A stretch of DNA of 64,000 nucleotides from Bacteriovoracaceae bacterium (GCA_018675575.1 JABGXW010000075.1:56552-120551); one strand, 5' to 3'; shown: positions 1-8,856, numbered from the stretch's first letter. Notes: generated by a model from the letters alone, not told the origin. Translations and numbers: made by a program.

Positions 1-1636
1 GTTCTAATAAATCAGGATTTTTAGGAAGGTCAAGTAGAATTAGGTCATGTGCAAATTCAAAGTTTCTTCCTTCTGAGCCAATTTCAGTACAAAGTAAAAT
101 ATTAGCACCTTCTGGCTCATGGAAATAGGCAGCCTGTCTATCTCTTGCTATAAGTGAAAGGTCAGAATGAAAGAGTGCTGGCTTATTACCAACTGTTGTT
201 TCTTTCAAATCTTTATCTAACTTTAAGATGAGCTTTTTTGAACGACAAATGAGTAGAGTTTTTTTGTTTCGATTAGAGTTTAGATAATTGCTAAGCCAAA
301 GTAACTTCATCTTATATAAAGCTTGAGTTAGAAAATCATCTTCACCTTCATTAAAATATTTATTTTCATCCTCATGAGACAGCTCATATGATTTGAGAAT
401 TCTTTTTGGAAAGAAGTCATAAACTTGAGTCATCACTTTCCTAGTGTTTCTGAAATAGATTCTACCTGTTCCATGACGATCTAATAATTCAGGAATAATA
501 CTAGTTTTATCATCTTTACTAATATTTAATTTATCTAAATAATCTATATCATGATCATTAAGGTGAACTTCAGCGCGAACTTTTTTAGCTATTTCTGCCA
601 TTTCTCGATAATGGATTGACTCTTTTTGATATGCTGCGAAATCGTGGAATCTGTTGGGGTCTAATAATTTTAATCTAGAGAAATGCCCTTGCATTCCAAA
701 CATCTCAGGAGTAGCGGTTAAGAGAAGAAGTCCAGGGATCTTTTTACTTAGCTCTTCTACTTTTTGATATTGAACACCAGGTCCTTGCTCTGTATATTCT
801 AGAGAATGGGCTTCATCAACTACTAACATATCCCATTCTGATTCTGTCATCAATTTGGAGGCGATATCTGAACCGCATAATAACTGTATGGATGTTATGA
901 CTAAATTGCTTTGATCAAAAGGATTTATTTCTGGTTCCAAATTTGTTTGTTCATTTATTACCGTGAATGACAAGTTATACTTTATCAACATTTCAACAAA
1001 CCATTGATGACATAAAGTATTTGGTAACACGATTAAGACTCTTTCTATCTTGTTGGTAATAATGAGACGATGAAGAATTAATCCCGCTTCTATTGTTTTT
1101 CCTAAACCTACTTCGTCAGAAAGAAGAACTCGAGGATATTGTAGTTTTATGACTTCATTTACCAAATAAAGTTGATGGTCAATTAGAGAGACACGGCCAC
1201 CCATTAATCCTTTTACAGGTAGAGATGCTAGCCAACGCTTTATTTTAACCGTTTGGTATCTTAAATTGAAAAAGCTTTGAGAGTCAGAAGTACCATTTAA
1301 TATTTTCTCAAGGGGAGTATGAAAATTGATAGAATCAAGCAAGTCGCATTCAATTATCTCTTCTCCTTCTTTATTTCCTAAATAAGCTAAAATTCCTGTA
1401 CTGCTCTCAATGACTTTTGAAACGATGAACTTTTGTTCTTGGTTTGAGGTGACTTCATCTCCCTCTTCAAACTTTACTCTTTTTAAAGGAGCTGTTCTTC
1501 TTCCATATCTTCTAGATTCTTCAGTTGCAGGAAAAGAAACGACTAATGTTTTGTCTTCAATTTTTTCAATGATTCCAAGGCCCAATTCCGGTTCGGCTTC
1601 ACTCATGTATCTTTGACCAACAATGACTTTTGACAT
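1..1636 (-). CDS. rapA: RNA polymerase-associated ATPase RapA (5' part, runs off the window)
   Basis: Swi2/Snf2 ATPase that binds core RNA polymerase and helps it recycle. The N-terminus (MSKVIVGQRYMSEAEPELG) closely matches RapA N-termini and the two Tudor-like RNA-polymerase-binding domains of that family. The helicase core follows, with Walker A (DEVGLGKT, about residues 175-182) and the motif II sequence VVDEAHS near residue 273. About 545 codons are present. RapA proteins are usually near 950-970 residues, so the C-terminal helicase half lies beyond the left edge. The start is the ATG next to the conserved N-terminus. It is divergent from the DTW gene, so the roughly 115-bp gap carries both promoters. 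Identification is confident. Confidence 0.93.
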   Translation of the reverse strand, partial: MSKVIVGQRYMSEAEPELGLGIIEKIEDKTLVVSFPATEESRRYGRRTAPLKRVKFEEGDEVTSNQEQKFIVSKVIESSTGILAYLGNKEGEEIIECDLLDSINFHTPLEKILNGTSDSQSFFNLRYQTVKIKRWLASLPVKGLMGGRVSLIDHQLYLVNEVIKLQYPRVLLSDEVGLGKTIEAGLILHRLIITNKIERVLIVLPNTLCHQWFVEMLIKYNLSFTVINEQTNLEPEINPFDQSNLVITSIQLLCGSDIASKLMTESEWDMLVVDEAHSLEYTEQGPGVQYQKVEELSKKIPGLLLLTATPEMFGMQGHFSRLKLLDPNRFHDFAAYQKESIHYREMAEIAKKVRAEVHLNDHDIDYLDKLNISKDDKTSIIPELLDRHGTGRIYFRNTRKVMTQVYDFFPKRILKSYELSHEDENKYFNEGEDDFLTQALYKMKLLWLSNYLNSNRNKKTLLICRSKKLILKLDKDLKETTVGNKPALFHSDLSLIARDRQAAYFHEPEGANILLCTEIGSEGRNFEFAHDLILLDLPKNPDLLE

Positions 1637-1715
1637 CTTATCTCAGTATTTTAACATTTATATTGATTCTAGAAGTATAGTCATAACAGGAAAATCGATC
1701 GGTTAAAAGTCTTTT

Positions 1716-1742
1716 TTGACGGGGTGCAATCCTTTGGATAAT
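1716..1742 (+). promoter_or_regulatory. Promoter of the DTW gene, implying a leaderless mRNA
   Basis: TTGACG (-35), a 15-base spacer and GATAAT (-10, 5 of 6 consensus bases), followed by 8 bases and then the ATG. Transcription would begin at or one base before the start codon. No Shine-Dalgarno sequence precedes the gene. The same geometry recurs at the next gene. The spacer is shorter than the usual 17, so assignment rests on motif match and position. Confidence 0.5.
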
Positions 1743-1750
1743 GTAGACCC

Positions 1751-2548
1751 ATGAAGATGACTATGGCCGACTACCTTAAAAAAAAAGAAGATTTTCATTC
1801 CTCTATTGCAGCAGAAGAAAATTGTCATAGGATGCTCTGCTGTCACTGTTTAAGACCTACAAAGTCATGCTTTTGCCAAACCATTAAGCCTTTTGAGACT
1901 AATGCAGATATTCGTATTTTGATGCATCCCATGGAGGCCAAGGAACACGTAGGAACAGGAAGACTCACAAATATTTGTTTATCAAACTCTAAAATTCATG
2001 TAGGAATAAAGTTTGATCAAGATAAAGAAGTTCAAAAGTTAATAACTAATTCTGAACTCAATTGTATGATTTTATACCCTGGTGATGACTCTCATAATAT
2101 TACTCAAAACCCTTTGAAAGAAAATTTACAAACAAAGAAACTTGTTATTTTTGTCATTGATGCTACCTGGCCACATGCCAAATTAATGATGAGAGAAAAT
2201 AAGCAATTTCACATGCTGCCTAGAATTAGTTTTAATCCCCCAGGGATCTCAAAATTTTCGATCAAGCATCAGCCCTCTAAACTTTGTCTTTGTACTATCG
2301 AGTCTCTCTATCATTTAATTGTCGGTTTAGAGTTGCATGGGCATGAAGATTTAGCAGGAAAATATGAAGAATTGATGACTACGTTAGAGAAACTGGTTAA
2401 TTACCAAATAGAATGCTCAAAAAACCAGGAACTTTCTAGCTATCGAGCAAAAGGTAGCTACAAATCACCCGAAGATCGTGTTGTAAGTAAGAAGTGGAAA
2501 TCGAGGGCGATTTGTTTTGATCGAAAAAACTACCATAAACTCTTGTAA
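1751..2548 (+). CDS. DTW-domain protein, probable tRNA-uridine aminocarboxypropyltransferase (TapT/YfiP-like)
   Basis: DTW-domain proteins transfer the 3-amino-3-carboxypropyl group of S-adenosylmethionine to a tRNA uridine (acp3U). A cysteine cluster C-x2-C-x6-C-x-C spans residues 30-42, as in the family's N-terminal metal site. The signature appears as IDATWPHAK (D137 to W140) within a hydrophobic strand, and the conserved tail segment QPSKLCLCTIESL follows. Length (265 residues) is normal. There is no ribosome-binding site, and a promoter ends 8 bases before the ATG, so the mRNA may be leaderless. The following helicase gene has its own promoter-like site. The exact tRNA target cannot be read from sequence. 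Confidence 0.85.
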   Translation: MKMTMADYLKKKEDFHSSIAAEENCHRMLCCHCLRPTKSCFCQTIKPFETNADIRILMHPMEAKEHVGTGRLTNICLSNSKIHVGIKFDQDKEVQKLITNSELNCMILYPGDDSHNITQNPLKENLQTKKLVIFVIDATWPHAKLMMRENKQFHMLPRISFNPPGISKFSIKHQPSKLCLCTIESLYHLIVGLELHGHEDLAGKYEELMTTLEKLVNYQIECSKNQELSSYRAKGSYKSPEDRVVSKKWKSRAICFDRKNYHKLL

Positions 2549-2560
2549 TAATTAATAATC

Positions 2561-2587
2561 TTGACAAAGTGCATCTCAAATTAGAAT
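2561..2587 (+). promoter_or_regulatory. Promoter of the DEAD-box helicase gene, implying a leaderless mRNA
   Basis: A perfect TTGACA (-35), 15-base spacer and TAGAAT (-10, 5 of 6), then 8 bases to the ATG. This matches exactly the 6-15-6-8 geometry of the promoter one gene upstream. The possible GTG start 27 bases upstream of the ATG falls inside this promoter's spacer, which argues for the ATG at 2596. Confidence 0.5.
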
Positions 2588-2595
2588 CTCGGCAC

Positions 2596-3876
2596 ATGAA
2601 TGAAAAGCGTCATGCCGTTGTAAAATTTGATCAAATGGATCTTGAAGAATCAATCTTGAAGGCCTTAGGTGAAATTGGTTATGAAATACCAACCCCTATT
2701 CAAAGCGCTGTCATTCCTGAGTTATTACAAGGGAAAGACCTTTTAGGAATTGCTAAAACAGGCACAGGAAAAACTGCTGCATTTGGACTTCCTATATTAA
2801 ATTATTTGGCAAAAATAGAAGTTAAAAAAAGAGGTGGACGACCTAGAGTTCTGGTTCTTGCTCCAACTAGAGAGCTGGCGTCTCAAATACACGATAGCTT
2901 TAAATCCTACGGGAAATTTATGAAGTTAAAAACCTCGGTTATTTTTGGAGGAGTAAGTGCTAAATCTCAAGTTCGGTCAGTAGAAAAAGGTGTTGATATA
3001 TGTGTTGCAACACCAGGAAGATTACTTGATTTAATGTCTCATGGGCAAGTAGTTCTCGATCAAGTTGAAATCTTTGTTTTAGATGAAGCTGATAGAATGT
3101 TAGATATGGGCTTTTTTAATGATGTTGAAAAAATTATTACAGAACTACCTAAAGACAGGCAGACTTTGCTTTTTTCAGCAACTATGCCAAACGATATTGA
3201 GTCATTGTCAAACTCTATACTTATCGACCCCGCTAAAGTTGAGGTGACTCCAGAATCTACTCCTGTAGAAAAAATTAAACAAATAATCTATATGGTTGAT
3301 AGAATAAATAAACCTCACCTTTTGAATTACCTTGTAAAAAAATATCGAATAAAACAAGCTCTTGTTTTTGTAAAAACAAAAAGAGGTGCTGATCGATTAG
3401 TAAAAATTTTTAGCCGCTACAATCTTGAAGCGATGGCAATTCATGGAAATAAATCTCAAGGAGCGAGGGGACGTGCCTTAAAGGATTTTAAGCTTGGGAA
3501 GTTAAGATTTCTAATTGCCACAGACATTGCATCTCGAGGAATTGATGTGAAGGGACTTTCTCATATTATTAATTATAATCTTCCTTTAGAAGCTGAGGCT
3601 TATGTTCACAGGATAGGAAGAACTGGAAGAGCAGATGAACTTGGTACGGCGATTTCATTCTGTGACGAACTTGAGAAGTCTTATCTTAAGGCCATAGAAA
3701 AATGTATTAAAATGAAAATTAAAGAAGTCAAAAATCATCCATTTCCCCCCGGTTATAAACAAGATGGTCAAAGTATAAATGAAATAAAAATATCGAAGAA
3801 GAGAAAAATAAGCAATCAAGCCAGTAGGAAAACACGAAGTAGAAATAAAAAAAATAATACAAGGAAAAAGTCATGA
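2596..3876 (+). CDS. DEAD-box ATP-dependent RNA helicase (RhlE-like)
   Basis: RNA-unwinding enzyme of the DEAD-box family. In order: a Q-motif region (PTPIQ), motif I AKTGTGKT (about 53-60), Ia APTRELA, II LDEADRM (about 162-168), III FSATMP, IV-V ATDIASRGID and VI HRIGRTGRA. A short basic tail rich in Lys, Arg and Asn follows, as in RhlE-type proteins. I chose the ATG at 2596 because an in-frame GTG 27 bases earlier lies inside the presumed promoter. The stop overlaps the next start as ATGA, so it is translationally coupled to the SUI1 gene. That pairing suggests a role in translation or ribosome assembly, which is inference. Confidence 0.92.
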   Translation: MNEKRHAVVKFDQMDLEESILKALGEIGYEIPTPIQSAVIPELLQGKDLLGIAKTGTGKTAAFGLPILNYLAKIEVKKRGGRPRVLVLAPTRELASQIHDSFKSYGKFMKLKTSVIFGGVSAKSQVRSVEKGVDICVATPGRLLDLMSHGQVVLDQVEIFVLDEADRMLDMGFFNDVEKIITELPKDRQTLLFSATMPNDIESLSNSILIDPAKVEVTPESTPVEKIKQIIYMVDRINKPHLLNYLVKKYRIKQALVFVKTKRGADRLVKIFSRYNLEAMAIHGNKSQGARGRALKDFKLGKLRFLIATDIASRGIDVKGLSHIINYNLPLEAEAYVHRIGRTGRADELGTAISFCDELEKSYLKAIEKCIKMKIKEVKNHPFPPGYKQDGQSINEIKISKKRKISNQASRKTRSRNKKNNTRKKS

Positions 3877-4205
3877 CCAAGGGACGTATTTTATATAGTA
3901 GTGATGGATCAGGAAAAAACCTTGTTAAAGATCAACAAGAAAAGGAAGTTTTTGAAGAGATTATTCCCGAGCAGATCTGTCTTAAGTTTAGAATAGAGAA
4001 AAAAGGACGAGGCGGTAAAGATGTCACAGTCATCTATAATCTTCCATACAATCCTCCCTATTTCAAAAAACTTCTCAAAGAATTAAAAAAATTTGTTGGA
4101 GGGGGAGGTGCCCAAAAAGAAGAATGTTTGGAACTACAGGGTGATCATCGAGCACAGCTCAAAATATATCTAGAAATAAAAGGATTTAAGACAAAAGGGG
4201 CTTAG
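3873..4205 (+). CDS. SUI1/eIF1-family translation factor (YciH-like)
   Basis: Bacterial homologue of eukaryotic initiation factor 1; YciH-type proteins bind the ribosome and affect start-site fidelity. At 110 residues it has the family size. The SUI1 fold is recognisable from about residue 30: IRIEKKGRGGKDVTVI-like strand, the loop FVGGGGAQKEECLELQGDH and a closing strand IYLEIKGF. The glycine-rich loop and Q-GDH segment are typical. The start codon overlaps the helicase stop (ATGA), implying coupled translation. It ends one base before the convergent OYE gene, leaving no room for an independent terminator. Confidence 0.88.
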   Translation: MTKGRILYSSDGSGKNLVKDQQEKEVFEEIIPEQICLKFRIEKKGRGGKDVTVIYNLPYNPPYFKKLLKELKKFVGGGGAQKEECLELQGDHRAQLKIYLEIKGFKTKGA

Positions 4206-5435
4206 TTAAGACTTTCCCCTGACCCTTCTAAGAGATTGCATACCCGTATCAAGTGCAGTATTGAATATTGCCAAATATACAGAAGCATTGGCACATGGCT
4301 TTTTATTTTCTCCCATTCTATTTATTTGCATTGTGTACCAAATAATTTCTAGTGGAAATATGGTATCTATAATTTTAATACCGCTTGATAATGGTTTAAC
4401 CTCACTTACTACATCTTCACCAGATAGTAATTGATTAGAAAAATTTGGATTTATACATAGTGGCCTTGCTAGTCCAATGATGTCTAATTCTCTTTTTTTA
4501 AGGGACTCTTCCATAAATTCTCTAGTTCTGAATCCTCCTGTAACCATAATGGGACAGGCGATCTTTGCTTTAATTTCTTTGGCGTATTCAATGAAATATG
4601 CTTCTCTTTTTATAGTGCTTTCTTTGATTGGACTTCCTGTCATAGCAGGCTTCTCATATGAGCCACCAGAAATTTCAATTAAATCTATTCCAAGATCAGA
4701 TAATGTTTTTGCCACATGAATAGCTTCCTCATGGTCAAATCCTCCTTTACTAAAGTCAGCTGAATTCATTTTGATACCAATAGGGTATTTAGGGCCAACT
4801 TCATGTCTGATGGCCTTATAGATCTCTCTTACAAAACGTAGTCTATTTTCTGCAGAGCCGCCCCACTCGTCAGTCCTTTGATTGTGATGCTTTGACAAAA
4901 ACTGACTAATTAAATAGCCATGGGCCCCATGTATTTGAACTCCATGAAATCCCGTTTCTTTGCAAATCTTTGCGGCATAAGCAAATCTACCTATAATATC
5001 TAAAATTTCTTCATGTGCTAATTCTCGTGGTTGGTTAAACATTGCGTCGAGAGGTGATTTTAATGGAATAGATGAAGGGGCCACTGGAACTTTAGTTAAA
5101 AACTTAGGAGTTTGCTTACCGGGATGATTTAATTGAATCCACAGCTGACTCTCTGTTCCTTCGCAACTGCATGCCCATGATTTTAATTCTTTGTGATTAT
5201 TACAACCTTTTTCTATTACGACATTATTAGCTTCACCTCTATATTGTGAATCAACCATTACATTGCCAGAAATCAATAAACCTGTTCCTCCTTGCGCCCA
5301 TTGAGAGTAGGCGTTAAAAAACTTAAGACCAGGTATGTGGTCTTTTGACGCCATATTTTCACTCATTGCAGATTTACCTAATCTATTGGGTAGTATTGTT
5401 CCACATGGTAATAAAAGTTTTTTTGCTAATTCCAT
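4206..5435 (-). CDS. NADH:flavin oxidoreductase (Old Yellow Enzyme family)
   Basis: FMN-dependent ene-reductase-type TIM barrel. Family motifs seen: LPNRLGKSAMSEN near the N-terminus, the active-site segment GVQIHGAHGYLISQF near the middle, NQRTDEWGGSAENR after it, and the phosphate-binding strand region IMVTGGFRT near the end. About 409 residues, slightly longer than the 340-370 of compact OYEs. I chose the ATG preceded by GGAGG with a 5-base gap; a TTG 15 bases earlier encodes that Shine-Dalgarno and is unlikely to be the start. It diverges from the flavoprotein gene by only 30 bp. The substrate is unknown. Confidence 0.88.
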   Translation of the reverse strand: MELAKKLLLPCGTILPNRLGKSAMSENMASKDHIPGLKFFNAYSQWAQGGTGLLISGNVMVDSQYRGEANNVVIEKGCNNHKELKSWACSCEGTESQLWIQLNHPGKQTPKFLTKVPVAPSSIPLKSPLDAMFNQPRELAHEEILDIIGRFAYAAKICKETGFHGVQIHGAHGYLISQFLSKHHNQRTDEWGGSAENRLRFVREIYKAIRHEVGPKYPIGIKMNSADFSKGGFDHEEAIHVAKTLSDLGIDLIEISGGSYEKPAMTGSPIKESTIKREAYFIEYAKEIKAKIACPIMVTGGFRTREFMEESLKKRELDIIGLARPLCINPNFSNQLLSGEDVVSEVKPLSSGIKIIDTIFPLEIIWYTMQINRMGENKKPCANASVYLAIFNTALDTGMQSLRRVRGKS

Positions 5436-5465
5436 TACTGCCTCCAACAAGTTAAAATTGTATCA

Positions 5466-6698
5466 ATGAAAATAAAAGAAACAAAAGAATTAATTCAAAT
5501 AGAAAAAGTAATTATTATAGGAGCGGGAACTTCTGGATATTTTTTAACCTTTGAGCTACTAAAAAAAGGTATTGCAGTAGACCTATATGAACTAACTGGT
5601 GGGGCATTAAAAAAATTTTTAATTGCGGGGAAAGGTGGGCTTAATCTGACGCACTCTGATAATAAACCACAATTTGTTTCAAAATTTGGAAAAAATAAAA
5701 GATATTTTGAAACATTAATTTCTCACTTCTCAAATGATGATTTACGCAAATGGTTTGCAGAACTAGGAATTGAAACTTATATTGGCTCAAGTAAAAGAGT
5801 TTTTCCTAAAGATAAAACGGCTGGCGAGATTCTAAGAATTTGGATTGATAAATGTCATACCTATGAGAATTTTAATTTTCACCCAAAATATAGGTTAATT
5901 GATTTTAATAATGGTCTTATTGTAAAAAAAGATAAAGGAGAAGTATTAAATTTGGGGTCAGAGAATATCGTTATGGCACTTGGAGGAGCAAGCTATAAAA
6001 ATACAGGCTCTAATGGAGATTGGGTTAAAATAATAAACAAAATGAATATCAAATTAAGAGAGTTTTCACCCGTGAATTGTGGATTCGAAGTTGATTGGAA
6101 AGAAGGTTTTGTTGAGAAAGTTTCACATCAACCTTTGAAAAACATTCTTATTAAATGTGAAGAGATACAATTTCGAGGAGAAATACTTCTTACTAGTTAT
6201 GGTGTTGAAGGATCTGGGATCTATGCACTTAGTAGACAAATTAATAATATCATATTGGAAAATAATTATTGCCAACTTGAGGTAGATTTAAAACCAGATA
6301 TAAATTTAGAAGATATTAAATTAAAACTAGCAAGGCATAGAAATAAAAGCTCATTTACAAATTTCTTAAGAAAGACTCTTAATTTAGACCTCGCTACCAT
6401 GGAGTTGCTAAAATCTACTTCAACAAAAACACAATTCAATGATGTCGATAAATTGGCCCTTTTAATAAAAGCTTGTCCAATTCGTTTAGAAAGAGCCAGA
6501 CCGATTGATGAGGCGATATCTACTGCAGGGGGAATCTTATTTGAAGAAGTAAATATCGATTTAAGTTTAAAAAAATATCCAGGCATTTATATAATGGGTG
6601 AGATGCTGGATTGGGATGCTCAGACTGGAGGTTATTTATTTCAAGGGTGCTTTTCAATGGCATCGTGGATAGCCTCTCAATTTACATTGAAGAAGTGA
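5466..6698 (+). CDS. NAD(P)/FAD-dependent oxidoreductase, TIGR03862/HI0933-like flavoprotein
   Basis: FAD-binding flavoprotein of unknown substrate. The dinucleotide-binding motif VIIIGAGTSGYF sits at about residues 16-27. It is followed by the marker AGKGGLNLTHSD typical of the BaiN/HI0933 group, and near the C-terminus by TAGGILFEEVN and the FAD-contacting GEMLDWDAQTGGYLFQ. Length 410 fits the family. No Shine-Dalgarno is visible; TAAAAT lies 7 bases before the ATG, so this too may be a leaderless message. Its 5' end is back to back with the OYE gene, so the two flavoenzymes may share a control region. Confidence 0.85.
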   Translation: MKIKETKELIQIEKVIIIGAGTSGYFLTFELLKKGIAVDLYELTGGALKKFLIAGKGGLNLTHSDNKPQFVSKFGKNKRYFETLISHFSNDDLRKWFAELGIETYIGSSKRVFPKDKTAGEILRIWIDKCHTYENFNFHPKYRLIDFNNGLIVKKDKGEVLNLGSENIVMALGGASYKNTGSNGDWVKIINKMNIKLREFSPVNCGFEVDWKEGFVEKVSHQPLKNILIKCEEIQFRGEILLTSYGVEGSGIYALSRQINNIILENNYCQLEVDLKPDINLEDIKLKLARHRNKSSFTNFLRKTLNLDLATMELLKSTSTKTQFNDVDKLALLIKACPIRLERARPIDEAISTAGGILFEEVNIDLSLKKYPGIYIMGEMLDWDAQTGGYLFQGCFSMASWIASQFTLKK

Positions 6699-6802
6699 AT
6701 CTAGAACTTATAAAAATAAGAAACTCTGACTGACCTTCTTCTAGCAGCCAGTCTTAAAAATATATTAGTTTTATTATTGATAAATTTACAAACATCTTAT
6801 AA

Positions 6803-8794
6803 TTATATAAGACTAATCTCGATTTGCTTGAATCGCCCTTCTCCGATAGAAGTGGTTTTTACTTCAGGGTCTTTATCTAAATGTTGATGAACAATTCTTC
6901 GATCAGAAGGATTCATCGCTTTTAAGTTACTTGATTTTCCAGAGTTAATAACTTGTTTTTTGATTTTATCTACAAGACTGAGCAAGTTTTTTTCATTTTT
7001 CTTAGAATAATTGTAGCATTTAACCGAATACATTAAGCCCGGTTGGATCTCGATTTTTTGGGCGAGATATTTACGAACTAGATGTTCTATTGATTCTAAT
7101 AACTCTGAGTTATTGTTAAGTAATAATTTTTCATCTTTGCCACTGAAATTAATTCTTAAATATGGTTGTTTAAATGAAACCCTAACTTCAGCTTTGATCT
7201 GCATCATCATAAGAAGCTTAGTTATATATGGAGTCAGAAGTCTTTTATAGATCGGTTTAAGGAAGAATCTATATTTTACACTCCTTGAACCAAAAAAGAG
7301 AAACTTTTTTGAACCTTTTTCTAAAATTTCAAAATTGAGTAGATAGTCAGTAGACTGATCAAAATGTTTTAAGGCAATTTGTCTTGCATCGGACTCATTA
7401 TTAGAACTTATAATAAAGTTTCGTCTATCGATTTTAGGGCCCTGATATCCTACTTCCTCTGCAGGTCTTACCGTTTTGTTTCTTTTCGGTTCATTAGAAA
7501 AGCTTTTCTTGTTCCCGCGATTGTCTTTTGAGTGAGAACGTTTATTATCGTCTTTATTGTAACTATCGCGTCGTTGATTATGGTCACGTTCAACGACTTT
7601 TAAAGTCTTGTAGTCAATATATGGCTTTTTGCAAACATCTGTTGCGAAGTCATCGTCTGTTAATTGCATTTTATCTATCTTTTGTTGAATAAATTTATAA
7701 ATGGGCTCAAGAAATTCACAATCTTCATGGGCGCATAAACTTATTGCCTGACCTGATTTTCCTGCTCTCCCTGTTCTTCCTATTCTATGTACATAACTGG
7801 CAGCTTCTTGAGGCAAATCATAATTTACGACAAAGTTCACTCCTTTTATGTCTAAGCCTCTAGCAGCAACATCAGTACAAACTAAAGTTGTTATTTCTTT
7901 TTCTCTAAACTCTTTCATTAGTCTCGTTCGGGTATTCTGTGGAAGTTTACCAGAAATAGCTTTTGCCTTAAACCCCATTCGAATTAGCCACTCTGCCACT
8001 GTATGGGTCATGATTTGAGTATTACAAAATACAATAGTGTAAGCATCTGTTTGCTTTCTTAAGAGGTTTATTAAAAATGGAAATTTTTCATCACGTGAAA
8101 CCATTGCAATTTCATGATTGATATTTTCTACAAGAAGATTATCAACATTCAGCTTTAACTCTAGTGGATGTGATTTATATTTATGGGCAGTATTTAGAAC
8201 ATCTAGGTTTGTTGTCGCTGAGACCATTATCAACTGTCTATTAGCGTTGATTTTAGAAAGAATAAACTCTATCTCTTTTTTGAAACCCATATCAAAAAGT
8301 CTATCAGCTTCATCAAATACAACACCTGCACAATCATTTAGTTTTGCAACATTTTGTCTTATAAGGTCTTTCAATCTTCCTGGGGTTGCCACTAGAACGT
8401 GACACCCTTTAGCTATTGTCTTTTTTTGTTTTTCAATATCTTCACCACCAATAACACAGCATGATTTGATCCCAAGGTCATCACCAAATTGCCGGAAAAC
8501 CTTATAAGTTTGTTGTGCTAACTCTCTGGTTGGAGAAAGTACAACATAAAGTATTTTTTGAAGATCTGCTAAATCGTCAGGATATTTTCTAAGCATTTGT
8601 TCAATTATAGGAATGGCAAAGGCGCCTGTTTTACCACTTCCTGTTTCTGCTTGGGCAAAAATGTCTTTGCCTTCTAAAATAGGTATAATGACGAGTTCTT
8701 GGATAGGAGATGCTTTTTGAAATCCAGCATTTTCTAATGATGCAAGTAATCCGGTATTTAAAGCAAATTCTGTAAATTCAATAGTTGTTTCCAT
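6803..8794 (-). CDS. DEAD-box RNA helicase fused to a C-terminal Jag/KhpB-like module
   Basis: Residues 1-370 (counted from the ATG chosen here) are a complete DEAD-box core: AETGSGKT, SPTRELAQ, VFDEADRL, VSATT, CTDVAARGLD, HRIGRTGRAG. A charged linker (about 400-450) is rich in Asn, Lys, Arg and Asp. The last 205 residues follow the order of the RNA-binding protein Jag/KhpB: a Jag_N-like segment (about 458-514, with EKGSKKFLFFGSRSVKYRF), a KH-like segment (about 525-580) and an R3H-like end (MNPSDRRIVHQHL, then SIGEGRFKQIEI). The KH loop reads NNNS where GxxG is expected. An in-frame TTG 18 bases upstream is the alternative start. The fusion is read directly; its function is inferred as RNA remodelling. 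Confidence 0.9.
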   Translation of the reverse strand: METTIEFTEFALNTGLLASLENAGFQKASPIQELVIIPILEGKDIFAQAETGSGKTGAFAIPIIEQMLRKYPDDLADLQKILYVVLSPTRELAQQTYKVFRQFGDDLGIKSCCVIGGEDIEKQKKTIAKGCHVLVATPGRLKDLIRQNVAKLNDCAGVVFDEADRLFDMGFKKEIEFILSKINANRQLIMVSATTNLDVLNTAHKYKSHPLELKLNVDNLLVENINHEIAMVSRDEKFPFLINLLRKQTDAYTIVFCNTQIMTHTVAEWLIRMGFKAKAISGKLPQNTRTRLMKEFREKEITTLVCTDVAARGLDIKGVNFVVNYDLPQEAASYVHRIGRTGRAGKSGQAISLCAHEDCEFLEPIYKFIQQKIDKMQLTDDDFATDVCKKPYIDYKTLKVVERDHNQRRDSYNKDDNKRSHSKDNRGNKKSFSNEPKRNKTVRPAEEVGYQGPKIDRRNFIISSNNESDARQIALKHFDQSTDYLLNFEILEKGSKKFLFFGSRSVKYRFFLKPIYKRLLTPYITKLLMMMQIKAEVRVSFKQPYLRINFSGKDEKLLLNNNSELLESIEHLVRKYLAQKIEIQPGLMYSVKCYNYSKKNEKNLLSLVDKIKKQVINSGKSSNLKAMNPSDRRIVHQHLDKDPEVKTTSIGEGRFKQIEISLI

Positions 8795-8816
8795 AGGGAA
8801 ATAGATACACAACTTA

Positions 8817-8832
8817 GTTGGTTATGACCAAC
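8817..8832. promoter_or_regulatory. Perfect inverted repeat upstream of the helicase-Jag gene
   Basis: GTTGGT-TATG-ACCAAC, a perfect 6-bp inverted repeat with a 4-base centre, 22 bases upstream of the helicase start codon. It could be an operator or a hairpin in the 5' leader. No regulator is identified. Confidence 0.35.
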
Positions 8833-8833
8833 G

Positions 8834-8850
8834 AAAAGGGCCAAGGGCCC
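8834..8850 (-). terminator. Short terminator-like hairpin after the 62-residue gene
   Basis: On the minus strand GGGCC-CTT-GGCCC forms a 5-bp GC stem followed directly by TTTT. It lies just past the stop of the small gene and before the helicase promoter region, so it fits an intrinsic terminator separating the two. The U-tract is short. Confidence 0.45.
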
Positions 8851-8856
8851 GTTGCG

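Noticed and set aside
1410..1616. Small plus-strand frame opposite rapA
   Set aside because: Lies fully within the conserved N-terminal part of rapA on the minus strand and shows no independent signal.
6699..6802. Terminator between the flavoprotein and helicase-Jag genes
   Set aside because: GACTG and CAGTC can pair only across a 17-base loop and the following run is A-rich, so the signal is weak.
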